From Blastomussa wellsi (lineage: Eukaryota; Cnidaria; Anthozoa; Scleractinia; Plerogyridae): a stretch of DNA of 64,000 bases. The DNA lies in the NCBI GenBank assembly GCA_947652115.1, contig OX393569.1, positions 20,834,934 through 20,898,933 on the forward strand, read 5' to 3'. The notes under the pieces are model-generated. The model was not told where the DNA came from, did not search any database, and was given only the letters and a program-made list of their open reading frames with translations. Shown here piece by piece: positions 31,584-51,293 of this stretch. Numbering within the stretch: the first letter of the stretch is position 1; the number at the start of each line of letters is the position of its first letter. The translations under genes were made by a program, and so were the position numbers.

Positions 31584-34500
31584 TTAGCGGTAATATAGTG
31601 GACAGTCGCCTTTAATTTCGCTCCAAGCCTCTTCAAAAACTTTTACCACATCTGCAAAATTAAAGTAGAAAAACAAACAGACTATATAAAGAGTAAACAG
31701 TGCACGTGACATCCGGCAAGCTCATTTGAAAAACAATCTTTTATGCATCTTTCTAGCGATATAATCATATATACATAAAAAAAGATTCAGCTCAGATTCG
31801 CGTTCAGGCTACCCTTCAGAATAGGCCGGTTAGTGAGCGTAACACTGGCTTGGACAGCATGGTTGTGACGGATTCCTACTTTTTCCTCCACCCCATTGTG
31901 CATGCAGAAACGATATTGTAGTCAAAGCGTTTATTTGAAACCTTGCCAGCTGCATTTGTCTGTGATTGCAGGTTCTTTTTATTAACATGTTGAGATTGTT
32001 CCTGTGCTCACTCATACCTTCATGTAAGGGCCCGTGTTTAGTACTCTTAAGGTTTTCCTCCAAGTGTTTGACGGAAGACGCTCCAAGAATAACAGCATCT
32101 GAAACAGGAAGGCAGGTATAGTCTTCCCTAACGGGTAAAGATAACATTTCTACGGAGCAAGGAAGTACCTTTTTCTCGGATCAGGGTTCGTACTCTTTTG
32201 AGCTTTTGAAATTCCATGACTTTCCATAACCTTTTCCATGACTTGTCCAAGTTTTCCATGACATGGGCATTTTCTAGGAAATCATCTTTCATTTTGGGTA
32301 CGTTTTTACGATTTTCATGACTAAAACCATTAATCGATTTTGTTCTTTTTTAACAAACGTAATTTTCCATGACTTTCCATGACCCACACTTAAATTCCAT
32401 GACTTTCCAGGCCTGGAAAGGTTTTCCATGACCTGTACGAACCCTGTCGGATTCCATTGTTTCCATTCTCCGTGATCGGCTGAGCCTGTAGTTTTTGTAC
32501 AAGAGGTCGCTGAGTCGACATGACAAATTTGTATGACGACCAGTCGATGCCACAATTTATGGCATGTTCCTTAGGACTGCTCGTGCAATTTTCTGATTGG
32601 TTAATCAAGAAACGGAAACTCTTCGGGTGTTATGAGAGAGTTTACGAATAGTCACTGTTGCCCTTGCTGTCAATTGCTGTGAATTTCTCAGACATTGAAG
32701 GTGTAAATTGCTACTGTTGGCAGAAACTGAGTTCTTTTGCGCGAAGCTTGGGATTTATTAAAATAATAACTATCTAGAAAGAAGTATTTTCGTACCTCCA
32801 TGGGCACCGTCCATTTTTGAGTGATGGTACATCCACCGAAGGGACGCGTCAATCAATGTTACTTTTCCTTCACCATAAATGCGATCCAATGTCACTTTAA
32901 GTTTGTCCAGTAAATCAAACAAGGGCTTCTTCCAAAAACGCTGTACGTACCTGCAAAACAAAACAAAAATAACTGCATGTTTACTGGCATTATTCCTAGG
33001 CCCAATTGATGCATTTGTTTTGCAATTTTCATTAAATAAGGAAATTATTTTAGAAGTATTAACTGTCTAGTCTCCTTTCAACCCGTACTAAGCAAGGGAA
33101 CACGGAAGAGCAATGGCATTCATTCTTGCCCCCAGAGCAGCTTGTCCCTCTTAGCCAGCTGGGCCTGTGAAAGAGGAAGAAGGTGCTCCAAGGACACATG
33201 ATTTCATTGGCTAAAATCTAACAAAGGACGTCCAATCATTTCAAAATCACTTTGTCATAAAGATAGATTCAAATGGTTGTGGGTTCCCTTGTGCACAGGC
33301 CCAGCCGGCTAAGAGGAACAATATTAATTGGCTCTGGGGACGAGAATTCAACGACGTTGGAAGACAAAACAAAAAACGGGTAATTTCTGATGACCTTACG
33401 GAAAATTGTTGAAAATTGTGGGATGTTTTATTCAACTTACACATCAGCCCATGGACCAGTACCAGCATAGCGCCCATGCTGAATGCTGCCGCTGTCTCTA
33501 TCTTCATAGCGATGTTTTCCTGTTAACAGTCCACCTGCGAGCTACAACATTAAAAGGACATACATTCTGTGAACAGCTATGGCAAGGTTTAAGACTGCTT
33601 CAGAATTTTTAAGAAAGTACTCACTGGGTTGTATGCATAGAAAGCTATTCCAAATTTTCTCAGACACGGAAAGAGTTCTCCTTCTATGTCCCTGAAAAGA
33701 CAAACGTTACATTTCAAAGAAGCCAAAGTACTGATGTTCACCTGCAAGCAAGGTCCACTTACCCAGGGTCTAACAAAGGAAGGAAAAGGGACCAAACATG
33801 ATGGACACCGATAACCCACATGTTTTCTGTCCTTTTACAATATTAGCAAGGAAACACTTCAGAGTGTTTCATCATCATTGCCACTACCCAACTTAATTTA
33901 TTGGTGAATGAAAAAGAAAGGTGGTGGTGAGAGGTGGGGGAGGGGTGGGTAGGGGAGGAGGTATCCCATCTGGAGCAAGTGACCATTCCACTCTCCCTCC
34001 TCTGTAGAGGCTCGTACAGTGGTAATCAGTGTGGTTTCCTTGTGCCTGCACTCACTTCAATCAGTGGATTCTCGCCACAATATAACAGCCTCTGGGGATG
34101 TGAGAAATTCCCACCCTCAAATATACCAAGAATCCAGCCAGCCACCTAGAATTTTGCATATGAAAAGTAATGTAAATCATTTTGTGTTTACTCTCACCTT
34201 GTGACAGGATTATACATTCCTTGGTATACAGTTGGCAATGGATAATTGTTCATCTTGCACAGATAATAAATTTCAGCCTAAACAGCCATGAAATGTGGAA
34301 CAAGGTTAACACTATCTATCAATATTTTATTAGTATGATAAAAATAAATTAAAATAAATAACATACAGTACTTTTCAATGAAACGATAATAGTTTATTGT
34401 AAGCGGTTTTGTATAAGAAGGTTTGACTGGTTCTCTGGGGACAACCACAAAAATGAAGCACTTACCACTTGCCACGAAGAATAATTGGAGAGACCAAAGG

Positions 34501-36588
34501 ATTTAAATTTCCCCTCTGAAACATTTTACAAAGAGCTATTGTTATGAGTTTAGCCATGTTGAACTACCTACAGAACCCTTTGCAGGGGTCACTCCCATAG
34601 GTGGACGATGGGAACCTCCCATTGGTAGATATGGGCATCTCCCATAGCTTCAAATAAGTACCTCCCATAGCTGGATGCCAGCACTTACAATAGGTGGATA
34701 TGGACATGTCTCCATAGGTGCGAGCACCTCCCATGGGATGAGGTAGGTACATGTAGCTCCTATAGGAGGCATAGGCACTAAATCCTATAGGTGGATGCTG
34801 GCACCAACTATACGTGAACATGGATGTAGGCACTTACATCTCTCATTGGAGGTGGTACCTCCTAATGGTGGACATAGTAGATAGACCCCCCTGCATTTGT
34901 CCCATGTGCACAGCGCAGACCTTTATTCACCTTTGTAGAGTTGATTTACTGCTTCGAGTGTTTCCTTGATGGGTGTTTTGTGATCTGGAGCATGTAGGTA
35001 AAACAACTCCACAGATTCTCTCTTTAATCTATTGAGGGATTCATTCAACTGTTCCAATACTTTGTCATACGTCAGGCCATTTCCACCCCACGGATTAGCC
35101 TTTGTGGCAATAAACACCTGCATTAAAATATGACAGTTCAAAGAATGAAGGTTAAAGCGTACTTACTGTACTGGGCAGTTCATGAGTTCACTTAATATTT
35201 GAGTATTATCCCTTCAGGATCTTTAGATCTCTCCCACAGGTGGAAAATACTCAAGGTTTCAATATTATCACATAAACAAATCCAAGATTACAATTTTGTC
35301 CACTATTATGCTTTAAGACTAAACAACAGCAAGGAATTGATGCCCTGCTGGGAAAGACCAAAAAACTACAATGCCTCTATAAGTTATTTCTAAAATTTAT
35401 AATTTTAAAACTTCATTCCTTTAGGTAAATGAATAAGGTGAAATTTGAACATTGTACTTATTATTAATTATTAATACCTTGGGATCTTTGAGCCTGTCAA
35501 TCTCTCCCATAATCTCTTCACTCTTTCCATTTTGGTACCTTTAATTTCAAAACATGAAAATTAAGTCAAATTAAATAATGAACTTATTATTGACAGGATT
35601 CAGGGATTCCTGGTTCTAAATATTTTAATTCAATAAATTAATTTCTTTGCTACAGAATGCTGTCTTTGTTTCGCCATGTGTTTTCCACTTGCTAATAATT
35701 TTATCAGTAGCATTAAAAACAAGTTTCTTTAATTTGAAATAAATTACCATGGATTAAGAGCAACACTTCCACTATAATGAAAAAAGCAAACGGTAGACCA
35801 ACTCGGCTAACATGTTTACATCCTTGTTGCTACCCAATTCAGGTCATGTGATAATTCATTTACGAGGTTTCATGCAATTGTGCAATTTGTCACAATTGTA
35901 ACTAAGCTACCAAATGAATCATCACATGATCTGAAGTGGGTAGCACAAGGATGTAAACATGTTAGCTGAATTGGTCCATACATGCATGCACTTACACATG
36001 GGCAGTGTCGAAATCGTGAACACCATTTTCTATACTAATGCTAACAAACTCTTTGGCCTGCAATTGCAAAATAATGAGACATTATAATTCAATGGAAGTA
36101 TACTAATTGAATTACTAGCTATACAAATGAACAGAGCTTATATCATAGGGAGGTCCAGTGACGCAACGGTTAGCACTTTGGGTTTAATATGACACAAGGG
36201 GCTTTTTTGACAAGCTTATACTATGATCAAATTGGCAACTCTCCAATTTAAAGTGGTACTACGATGAACAAATTTTGTTTTTCTAAGTGATGACATCATA
36301 CACTCAACCAAATTTTAATCAAATATGTGAAAGTAAGATATCTCAACCAATATGTATCCGAAATGTTTGATTCTTGTAACCAAGACTCTATTCTACAACA
36401 TGAAACTATCAATTATGTTACCATGGCAACATATTGGGTTCCAGACCTCCACAATGTTAAGACAATTTCTGGCATTTTTTTCAGGTTCCAAAAGGTTGTG
36501 AGATCACATCACACCATACCTGATCTGGGGGGCATTGCCTTCCAAACTCCATACACCCAATTGATGTCTTAACAGGAACAGAAGCCAT
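31584..36588 (-). CDS. AKR7A2: AKR7-type aldo-keto reductase, copy A (326 aa)
   Basis: AKR7 enzymes are NADPH-dependent reductases of dialdehydes and succinic semialdehyde. Exons in gene order: 36520-36588, 35996-36057, 35478-35538, 34931-35117, 34466-34515, 34198-34277, 33625-33691, 33441-33541, 32796-32950, 32018-32098, 31584-31651. They total 981 bp, with every junction GT-AG. Family strings are CMEFGRQ, FIATKANPWGGNG, LFYLHAPDHKTP, GLSNYSSW, PTVYQGMYNPVTR, AYNPLAGGLLTGK, LRWMYHHSKMDGAHGDAVILG and GDCPLYYR. The AKR tetrad is visible as Asp40, Tyr45, Lys70, His106. Exon 34931-35117 corresponds to two exons in copy B. The exon-2/3 region is unusual (DTAHVYQNGKSEE against the common DTAYMYAGGKSEE). 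It is head-to-head with copy B, 1.0 kb apart. Confidence 0.93.
32182..32446. mobile_element. 265-bp TIR element with 6-bp target duplication
   Basis: Ends CAGGGTTCGTAC and GTACGAACCCTG are perfect 12-bp inverted repeats. They are flanked by the direct repeat TCGGAT at 32176-32181 and 32447-32452. The interior is built of repeated TTCCATGAC units on one strand. It is non-coding and lies in copy A between exons 32796-32950 and 32018-32098. Confidence 0.85.
33123..33346. mobile_element. MITE, CTCGTCCCCAGAG family I, copy 2
   Basis: Ends are TTCTTGCCCCCAGAGC and GCTCTGGGGACGAGAA. It carries CCTCTTAGCCAGCTGGGCCTG and its inverse CAGGCCCAGCCGGCTAAGAGG, as in the element at 3650-3906. It lies in an AKR7 copy A intron. 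Confidence 0.75.
34560..34860. repeat. Degenerate CTCCCATAGGTGGA minisatellite in AKR7-A
   Basis: About ten imperfect units of CTCCCATAGGTGGATATGGGCA. It lies in the intron after the LFYLHAPDH exon. The matching intron of copy B carries a related array on the opposite strand at 40610-41210. Confidence 0.75.
35796..35976. mobile_element. Palindromic MITE with GACCAACTCGGCTAACATG ends
   Basis: GACCAACTCGGCTAACATGT is inverted as ACATGTTAGCTGAATTGGTC. TTACATCCTTGTTGCTACCC and AAATGAATCATCACATGATC pair further in. 181 bp, in an AKR7-A intron. A half-like fragment (ATGAGTCATCACATGATCTG) occurs near 60697 in SMYD4. Confidence 0.8.
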
Positions 36589-37611
36589 CTGGAAATATAG
36601 AAAAAATAACAAACAAATGGGTCACTGAAAATTAAATGGAAATGGATGGGAGTTAGAACATAAATCTGTGGGGGATAGGTGGTTAAAATCTTGAGGTGGT
36701 TGGGAGAAAAAGTTTATATTTATGATCACATAGAAACATCTAAAATTGGGTTCTGTCCTCGTGTACCGGTCCACAAGAGCCAATACAAAAGGTATGTACG
36801 AGAGCCAGGAACACCAAAACACCCGAAACATGGAACACCTGAACACCCGAAACATGGAACACCAGAATTTTACTTTTTTATATATATATATATATTTTTA
36901 AACATTTATTGGCATTTGACGGTATTTCTGGTGTTCTGTAGTGTTCCAGTGTTCTGTGTTCCGGGGTGTTCCAGTGGTGTTCCTGGTTTTAGTACATACT
37001 GATACAAAAGACCAAACAAATTATACACAACAGCTAATCAATGACTCCTAAACAAAGAAATAACAACTGTTATTCCCTCGTGTACCGGTACACAAGGGCA
37101 GAACCTAACACAGGTTCTTTTTATGCTTCAATGTAATACTAAGCACTCCTTTCACATCTGATCACATGCAAATGAAGTGTCTGGATATTCTACATGAGAA
37201 ACATTCTGTCAATAATTTCATACATGGTGGAACGTTCAAGTAACATCCCGGATAAAATGCACAGTGTTTCATAGCTACTAAAGCCTGTTTCACGTATCTG
37301 ATAAAGACGGTATTTACCTGCACCTTGATAAGATGTCGTGCCAAGAGTTTTGATGCTGGCAAGATGAAACGAAAACCCGCGCGGGACAACATAGTGCGTT
37401 GCGTGACATCCCAAAAACGGCTGCGAAGGAGACTAGGGACAACATGGATGCGTGCGTTTAGTTGCGTGAAGCGTGACGGCACTACAAGACATAATATTCG
37501 TCCCAGGCCCTCCAAGTGTTAACGCCGTGTATGGATTTTGATCCGTTTCTCGCAGTCTAAAACGAACTTTAGTTATTTTAACGTTTAATAGCTTTGGAAA
37601 CCTATTTCCCG
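36589..37611. promoter_or_regulatory. Shared 5' region of the head-to-head AKR7 copies
   Basis: The 1.0-kb spacer between the two start codons must hold both promoters. No clear TATA box is positioned for either gene. Its left half is occupied by a GGAACACC-rich inverted-repeat element (36757-37098), so the regulatory part is probably to the right. Confidence 0.5.
36757..37098. mobile_element. GGAACACC-rich inverted-repeat element flanked by CTCGTGTACCGG repeats
   Basis: CCAGGAACACC and CCCGAAACATGGAACACC tandems at the left are inverted as GTGTTCC and GGTGTTCCTGG at the right around a (TA)n core. The whole is flanked by direct copies of CCTCGTGTACCGGTNCACAAG, itself a palindrome. Confidence 0.65.
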
Positions 37612-44397
<6,786 letters not shown>

Positions 44398-44769
44398 ACT
44401 GACCTTGTGATGAGTGAACGTTTATAGCTTTACGAAATCACGTTTTCAAGCTCGCTGCTCGGTTTTCGGCTGCTCGATTTCCAGCTTCTTCGCCTTGGTG
44501 TGCAGCAAGGAACGCGGACGCACAAAACGTTACAAATGGAGACTACAATAGTGACCAAATAGGCAAACAGGGGGAAATGTATGTGCAGCAAAAAGTCGGT
44601 CAAAATTACGAAGATTTAGCTTAGAAAATCATATGTAGTGTAAAACAAATATGTTTTTTTTTTATAATAAACACCCCTCTTTCATTTTGCACAGATGAAG
44701 ATAGCGTTAAATTCTCGCAACACTTCTTTAAAAAACCAAGAGTGACACACTCGAACACCAACCCACCAT

Positions 44770-45007
44770 TCTCGTCCCCAGAGGCCGCGATTCGTTTGGT
44801 CAGCACCAAGGAATCGAGACCTCTGGCCGCAACCAAATTGTGAGCATCCGTAGAGAACTCGTTTTGTAGCTTTCAGCCAATCAGATTTGTCCGATTTAAC
44901 TTTGTACAGGCGCAGAGTGACGGGAAGTCCGTGAATCGCGGACTTCCGGTGTTGGACCTTCCCAGAGGTCGCGATTCTTGGTGTTGACCAAAAGGATCGC
45001 GGCCTCT
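44770..45007. mobile_element. MITE, CTCGTCCCCAGAG family II, right-truncated copy
   Basis: It matches 25552-25790 over its length, including TTTGGTCAGCACCAAGGAATCGAG, GCAGAGTGACGGGAAGTCCGTGAATCG and GACCTTCCCAGAGGTCGCG. It stops at GGCCTCT, without the final GGGGACGAGA. Confidence 0.85.
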
Positions 45008-48000
45008 AACGCATGCGCACAGCCATATCACCAGTAAAAAACACAAACTGCACCCACGGGCCTGTAGCCAGGTTTTTTTCGCTCTCTCTCTCGGGAAAAA
45101 AATTGAAAATAAGGTTGTCTGAAACTAAATTTCGTAAACAGGTAACCAAAAACGAAGATACGGAACAATACATGAAATATTTTCGGGTCCTGTGGGTAAT
45201 CCCAAGGTAAGCACCTTGAAACACAGCACGGCAACAACAGAACACAGACTGAACACCTTTTCAAAGTTCTGAAGAAATGTAACAGTAAGTTTGATTGCTT
45301 AGTCAACGAAATGTTGTACATAAAAGACATTAAGCCTTCTCTTAACACACAAGCCGACTCCATTCGCGCCAAACTGTTTACGTGACATTTTCGTATATTT
45401 TTCTTTCTTTTTTCCTTATTGTTTTCTTACCTTGGGAATTATACCCATAGGACCTGCAAATATTTCATGTATTGTTTCATATTTTTATATATTCGTATTG
45501 CAACTTGTATGTGTTTTAAAAATCTTTCAGCGTTAAACTTCGATCTTGATCAATTCATTTTCTTAATCTCTCCTGAAATTGATATTTTCAGAGTAAATCG
45601 CATAGATGTTTCAAACCTAACTTTTTATAAGATAACGGCAAATGGACCAAGAGACACAAACGGTCACAAACAACGCCTTGATAAAATTACTTGAAAATAA
45701 CGCGAAAATGAGTATTTACATTGATTCTTTGAAACGCGTTCAAATTTGACGGTAAAGGGGACCTTAAAGCCCACGAAAAAGTTGTGTTAAAAGTTCATTG
45801 TTTAAAAAAGATATTACTTGGTTTTTCTGTTGATCGTTGCCATGGAAATGTCACGTAAACAACAATCTAAGACTAATTTCTGGTGCAAATTTGCCATCGA
45901 TCCAAATTGGGAACCCTGCTAAATGGCTAATTCAAAATGCTGCTGGCTTCGAAGTATTATTTCAGAATTGTTTCCAGTCTCGTTATCGTGGCACCCGTGA
46001 ACTCTGGTAACAAGACTGAATTGTTTCTACACTTTTCTCTGTATTGACGCTATATTTAGACTAGGGAAGAGTCTGGGGTGGGTACTAAGTCCATCAGTGA
46101 GCACGAGAGAGGGTAATTGTGGGACTAACTCCAGCAGTGTGAGTGCTGTAGGATGAGAAACCGAGCCGTGCAAAAGTTCAGTAATCCATCCTTTCCAATC
46201 GAAGATTGGTATCGATTGTTATCTATTATCGTTTGACTACGCCTGGAGTTATTTTGAACGGTTCAGGAACAGCTCAGGTTTGTAGTTTCAATTTCAAATC
46301 AGATGAATATATTTTTTAAACTTACAAGCCGCACTCGAATATTCTAGCTAATTGTTATGTTTCAGCGTATGGCAATTCAGTGTCCAAACACCCATGTCTG
46401 TGCTCTATTAAAAAAGGCTTTTCATGACCGATATAGACGAGCAAATTCCCGGCATTTGATGTTCGGCATGACCAATATCTCTATTGACCTATTGAGAAAA
46501 ATCTATTGGAAGAATAAAGTATTGCAAAGCAGAAAACAACAAACTTTCATTTCGTGACATGCATTTGCATGGAAATGTTCACAATCGTCACTTTGCGTCA
46601 GGCGTTGCTGCTGTGGGTTTTAATCCCACTTTAAGCCTTTATTTCGGTAGACTATTCTGTGTCTTAAAAAGTTCGAATTAATTTTTGATCGATTGATTGG
46701 TGTTTGCATGCACTTTTTCAAAATCCTGTTAACTAACGTATCCCATCACCCCTCCCAGATCCTGCGATGCGTCCTTTTTCGAGCAGGTCGAAAAACAGTA
46801 TCAGCTTTATCTTGATTTCATTTTCCTCGATGTATACATTTACAAAAATCCCTTCGCTATCTAAGGACTTTTTAAAATATTTTTGGAAACAAAGATTCGT
46901 GTTGTGTGTGCCGGGTAAGGAAATCGGGGTTTTCCGGTTCGATCGATCAACGCGAGAGCTACCCTCGGAAAATATACAAAGTAAAGTACTAAATATTTTC
47001 ATAACAAACTAGTTTTAATAGCAGGCCACTTGAAACGTTCGGTCAGTAGAACATGTTTAGTTTAGAAAATCCTCCGTTAATAAGCGGACAGAAGGTGTTT
47101 TACAGACTAGCTCAACTGACACCTGAACTGAAAAGTGACCCAAAATAAATCCTGAATGCATGTGTTCATGTTATATTTGGGAAAGCCGCACTGTACGAGT
47201 TGAGGGCTTTTCTCTTAGGAGACGTCAAGGTAAGATATCGCCAGCAATAGCGTTGAAACGTTAAAATATAATTTCCTAACTAGCTTTTTCTTTTGCGTAT
47301 TTCGAAGAAAAATAAAGGGGTTTATACGTCACTGGAGGATTGATTTTTATGCGTTTTGAGTTTAGTCTTTGGACGTGTGCGTGTTGTGGGATACCATCTG
47401 AGGCGCGGGGAAGATTATTTACCAATCATGGGAAAATGAAAAATGCATCTTCGTCAAATATAGATCAGAAGTCGCACATGTTACCATAGCTACATGGAGG
47501 GTACAGTCCGCCTTATTGACCGTTTTCAGATCTCCAGGGGGCAGTTCCCCCACCCGGGCCACTCTAGCCCGCTGTAACCGTGATTGGCAATACATGTTTG
47601 TCCAAGAAATAGCTGGATGTTTCTTCCCCAGTTTTTAAGCCTGCGGGAGCAGATGATTTTTCGGCATAACTAGTTTTTCCACTGGCCCCAAACCCACTTT
47701 AATAAAAGGTATATATGAGGCATATTGGCATATTATACGAACAGTGGAACATACTTTCAAGAAGTAAATTGTGCATTTGATACTAGTGGGTAGCAGCTAC
47801 CATGTCGTAAATACAAATAGCGAAACATTTTTTTAAGGTTTAGGACCCTTCTGAAGCATGCAATCTTGAGCGCATTTTTCTGGTCTTGTTACTCAAAGCG
47901 CATGATTTACATTAAAAATTAGGCGATCAGCACGAGACCAAGAGATCACAGAGGCCCTGGCAGAATTTCAAAATAAGAGATCAATAATAGCTAAAGGAAG

Positions 48001-48959
48001 CATTGACGGAAATGGTTAGTGTAGTTAATTACCCATTACCCTTGGCCTTTCAGTAAGATTATGTCGGCTATGCACACGGACTGCGAGAAATCAAGCTTAG
48101 TATATAGAAGTAAAATAATCAGAAATGGTAGACGTTCGTATAGGCCGGGACCACTAGCAAGGGCGACAAGTCGCAGCGACAGGTCTATGCAACAAGTTGC
48201 TCCGCATGTCTTTGTCGCTTCGACATAGACAAAATTTCACAAGAGTTGCAGCAACTTGTCCCCGCGCAGCCTGTGTGCTGCCGTCCCTTACTCGTGTCAC
48301 GCGCAAAAGTGACGTCGTCACTTTTCCTCGTGAGATATAGGACGCGGCTACACGCAGACTTGTTCTAAATCTGACTTCAGTAAACTTAATCTGAGCCCAA
48401 AGAATTCAATTCTCCTTACTGGTATACGCACAAATCACTCCAACCTCCAACCTTGTTCCCAGGGTCCTCTCCTTCTCCATGGGAACGAGATTGAATTCAC
48501 TCATCTCACAACGTGGACATTAATCGTCTTCATTCTTTTTACCATTTGAGTGCAGTTCCTCTGTTTTACTTCAGACATGGCACAACTCACGAGCTGAATT
48601 TGATTTGAATACCACCTTTCAACTTAGCTTTGTTCACGTCCTTACAAACTACAGTAAACGATCTAGTGTTGGAATACCAAGTGTCTCTGGACGTGAGAGC
48701 TAGTTCATCCCCGTTCTGGGTTCCTTTATGTTTCCTTTTGCGTCAGACATGGCAGTGAGTGCGAAAACTCAGATTTGAGCGTGAACTGAAAGTGAGAAAT
48801 GATCAAAGTGAAGAATGATCATCGCAGTTAATTTCCATTTTAAGCAATTGGAAAGAAGAAGCCTGAACTGTTGAATATTTAATCGCCGGCCATCAACCAT
48901 CATCGCCACTGGCCAACAACGTTCAGTGAACGTCAGTTACTCTAATAAGCTGTTTGGCT

Positions 48960-48996
48960 AACCTGCGATCAGGCGTTCTACGCCTGATTGCAGGTT
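48960..48996. repeat. 37-bp hairpin palindrome
   Basis: AACCTGCGATCAGGCG and CGCCTGATTGCAGGTT flank a 5-bp loop. It is likely a remnant of a dispersed fold-back repeat. Confidence 0.7.
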
Positions 48997-51204
48997 ATAG
49001 TTTGGCCAGCTACACGATCTACGAAAAACTGAATAGTTCGAGTTCTTGCAGCAAAATCCACCGTGCATTTGTCATCTTTTATTATAATTAGTTTATTTCC
49101 CCATCCTCTGATCAAGAATTTTAGATGCCAAACTAATTCAGTATAAAAATTATTTTAACGTCTACCTTTAGGTGGTGGATGAAAAACAAATTTGTTTCGT
49201 CTCTGCCAGGGAAAAGACCCTGGGAACGAGGTTTGGTAAATGACGGTGAGACCGTACGACCCCACCACACCTCAAATTCGAGCTTCAGCATCGAGCTGAA
49301 CAACTCAAATCAGCTCTTCCGTGATCGCTGAGTCAGCGAGCTAAGCTCTTTTACCAAATCACGTCTAAACGAATTGGTTGTTGAGCATTTCCGCTCACTT
49401 GGGGATTCCGCAAATCTGTTATTGGGCAACCAAGAAAAACAGCCTGTGAGCCAAGCAGCGGAAAAACATAAACGTGATGTCGATTTCCACGTCTTTAAAG
49501 AAGTGATAATCCTATTTTGCACTTTTTTTCCCAGAGAAATCAGTGCCCAAATCTAAAACGAAAACTCGACGAGTTTAGCATCTGAATTAACACAACGATA
49601 TTTTCGCTTCATGTTTGTTGTGCCATCCATTTAGTTACAGTGAATGGTATTGTTGTATTTTTTGATGGCATTTCCGTTTCCACGCACGTTTTGACATGAT
49701 TTCTTACGTCAAGCTATTCGCGCGTTTATAGAGAAATCAATGACACAAAATGACATTGCAGTAAAGCAGTGGAGTGAAACGTGATTAGGTGTCAATTGGT
49801 TGAGGTATTTAAGCTTATAATGTTGTGACAGGCTTTCATTTTAGAAGCATGGTCAACTGGAAATCTTTGCAGATAGGTCCAGGCACTTTAACCCTGAGTT
49901 TGTGAAGAATTTGTCAGTCGCTCCACAATACATTGTGTACGAGTAAGTTTTTTGCAATGATTATACGAGACTTGCATGTATGTACTGCGTGTAATCATTC
50001 AGGCCAATGCATAGCCAATTTGTATAAACCAGAGAAAGAAAAGATTACTTAGTCCATTGCTCTTTAATCCTCAATATGTACGATTTAATACCTACTGTTT
50101 TTCGTTTACTGACCTTTACTCACAAATTTCGAGTGTCGAAGCAAAACGTTAGGGAGATTCCAAACACACAGAAAAACAGAACTTTAGTGTTTATTATAGT
50201 GCCCAATGGTGGTGACGATTTGAGGCCCCCTACTATTTGGCTAATTTAAATTTCGTTTTCATAGTAATGGTAATGAAAAACGTCTTTAGTAATTAGGAAA
50301 CAGTTGTACATTTGCATTGTATTCATAGAGAACCCAAGCGAATTGTTTCGCTATTCATAACTGTTCCACTCGACTGTGTTTGCCTTGTTGACCTTCACTG
50401 TTTCACTGCAGAACAACCCACCATTATCTCTTTTAATTTACGTCGATTGAATGATTTTTTTATCTTTGACGCTACTATGCTCCATTTCTTCTTAAATTTT
50501 ATCTTGTAACCTGTCTAAATCAAGGAAAAAAAGGAATTCCGTCACTTTTATTTTCCAGCGATGGATGAAAATTACCATGCATCTAAATATTATATGAAAT
50601 GTGGCTTTGATCTGTCAGGCGTTAGTACAATAGTTTTCACGTCGTTTATTAATTAGACGTTTTGCTTACATCAGACTGCCTTTAGCCATATCTTTGGTTT
50701 GTGCAGCTTGCCATCGAAAAATATGCGAATTTCACGGATTCCAAGGTATTGCTGATTAGAGTTCTTTAACACATACATACCAAGAAGGCAAGTGTAAGAG
50801 TAGATTCATTCATTTTTTCACTTATATAATCCAGTTTTTAAGATAACATGAGTTGAAATTAGATTACTGGAACAAATTTATATCAGCGTATCTTTGCCAT
50901 CTTTAATTTCGAAACTCTCTGCAAGAATATTTTACCACATCATTTATCTTAATTTCATTTTAACTTAAGTTTGAAAAGATCCCTCAAAATTTTGAAGAGC
51001 TCGCAAAATTAGGCTTCTCGTTTATTTGTGCTCGCATAGGCCGTTTCATTTTCACGGATGTCAAATTATGTCACGCAAAATTTCAATTTTCAGTGCTTTT
51101 CAAAACTAAAATTCATCTCAATAGATCGATTTATCTTATCGAATTTAGCCCACCTACGAAGTTTGATAATATTCTGTTGCAATCTCTAGGATTCAGCCTT
51201 GCTA

Positions 51205-51293
51205 GCAAAAAAAACAGCCTCCGCTAAAAACCAAGTATAGGCGTAACGGTTGCCCCCTTCCATACTCGGTTTTTAGAGGAGGCTGTTTTTTGC
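51205..51293. mobile_element. 89-bp hairpin mini-element
   Basis: GCAAAAAAAACAGCCTCC is inverted as GAGGCTGTTTTTTGC, and CTAAAAACCAAGTATAGG pairs with CCATACTCGGTTTTTAG inside it. Confidence 0.75.
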
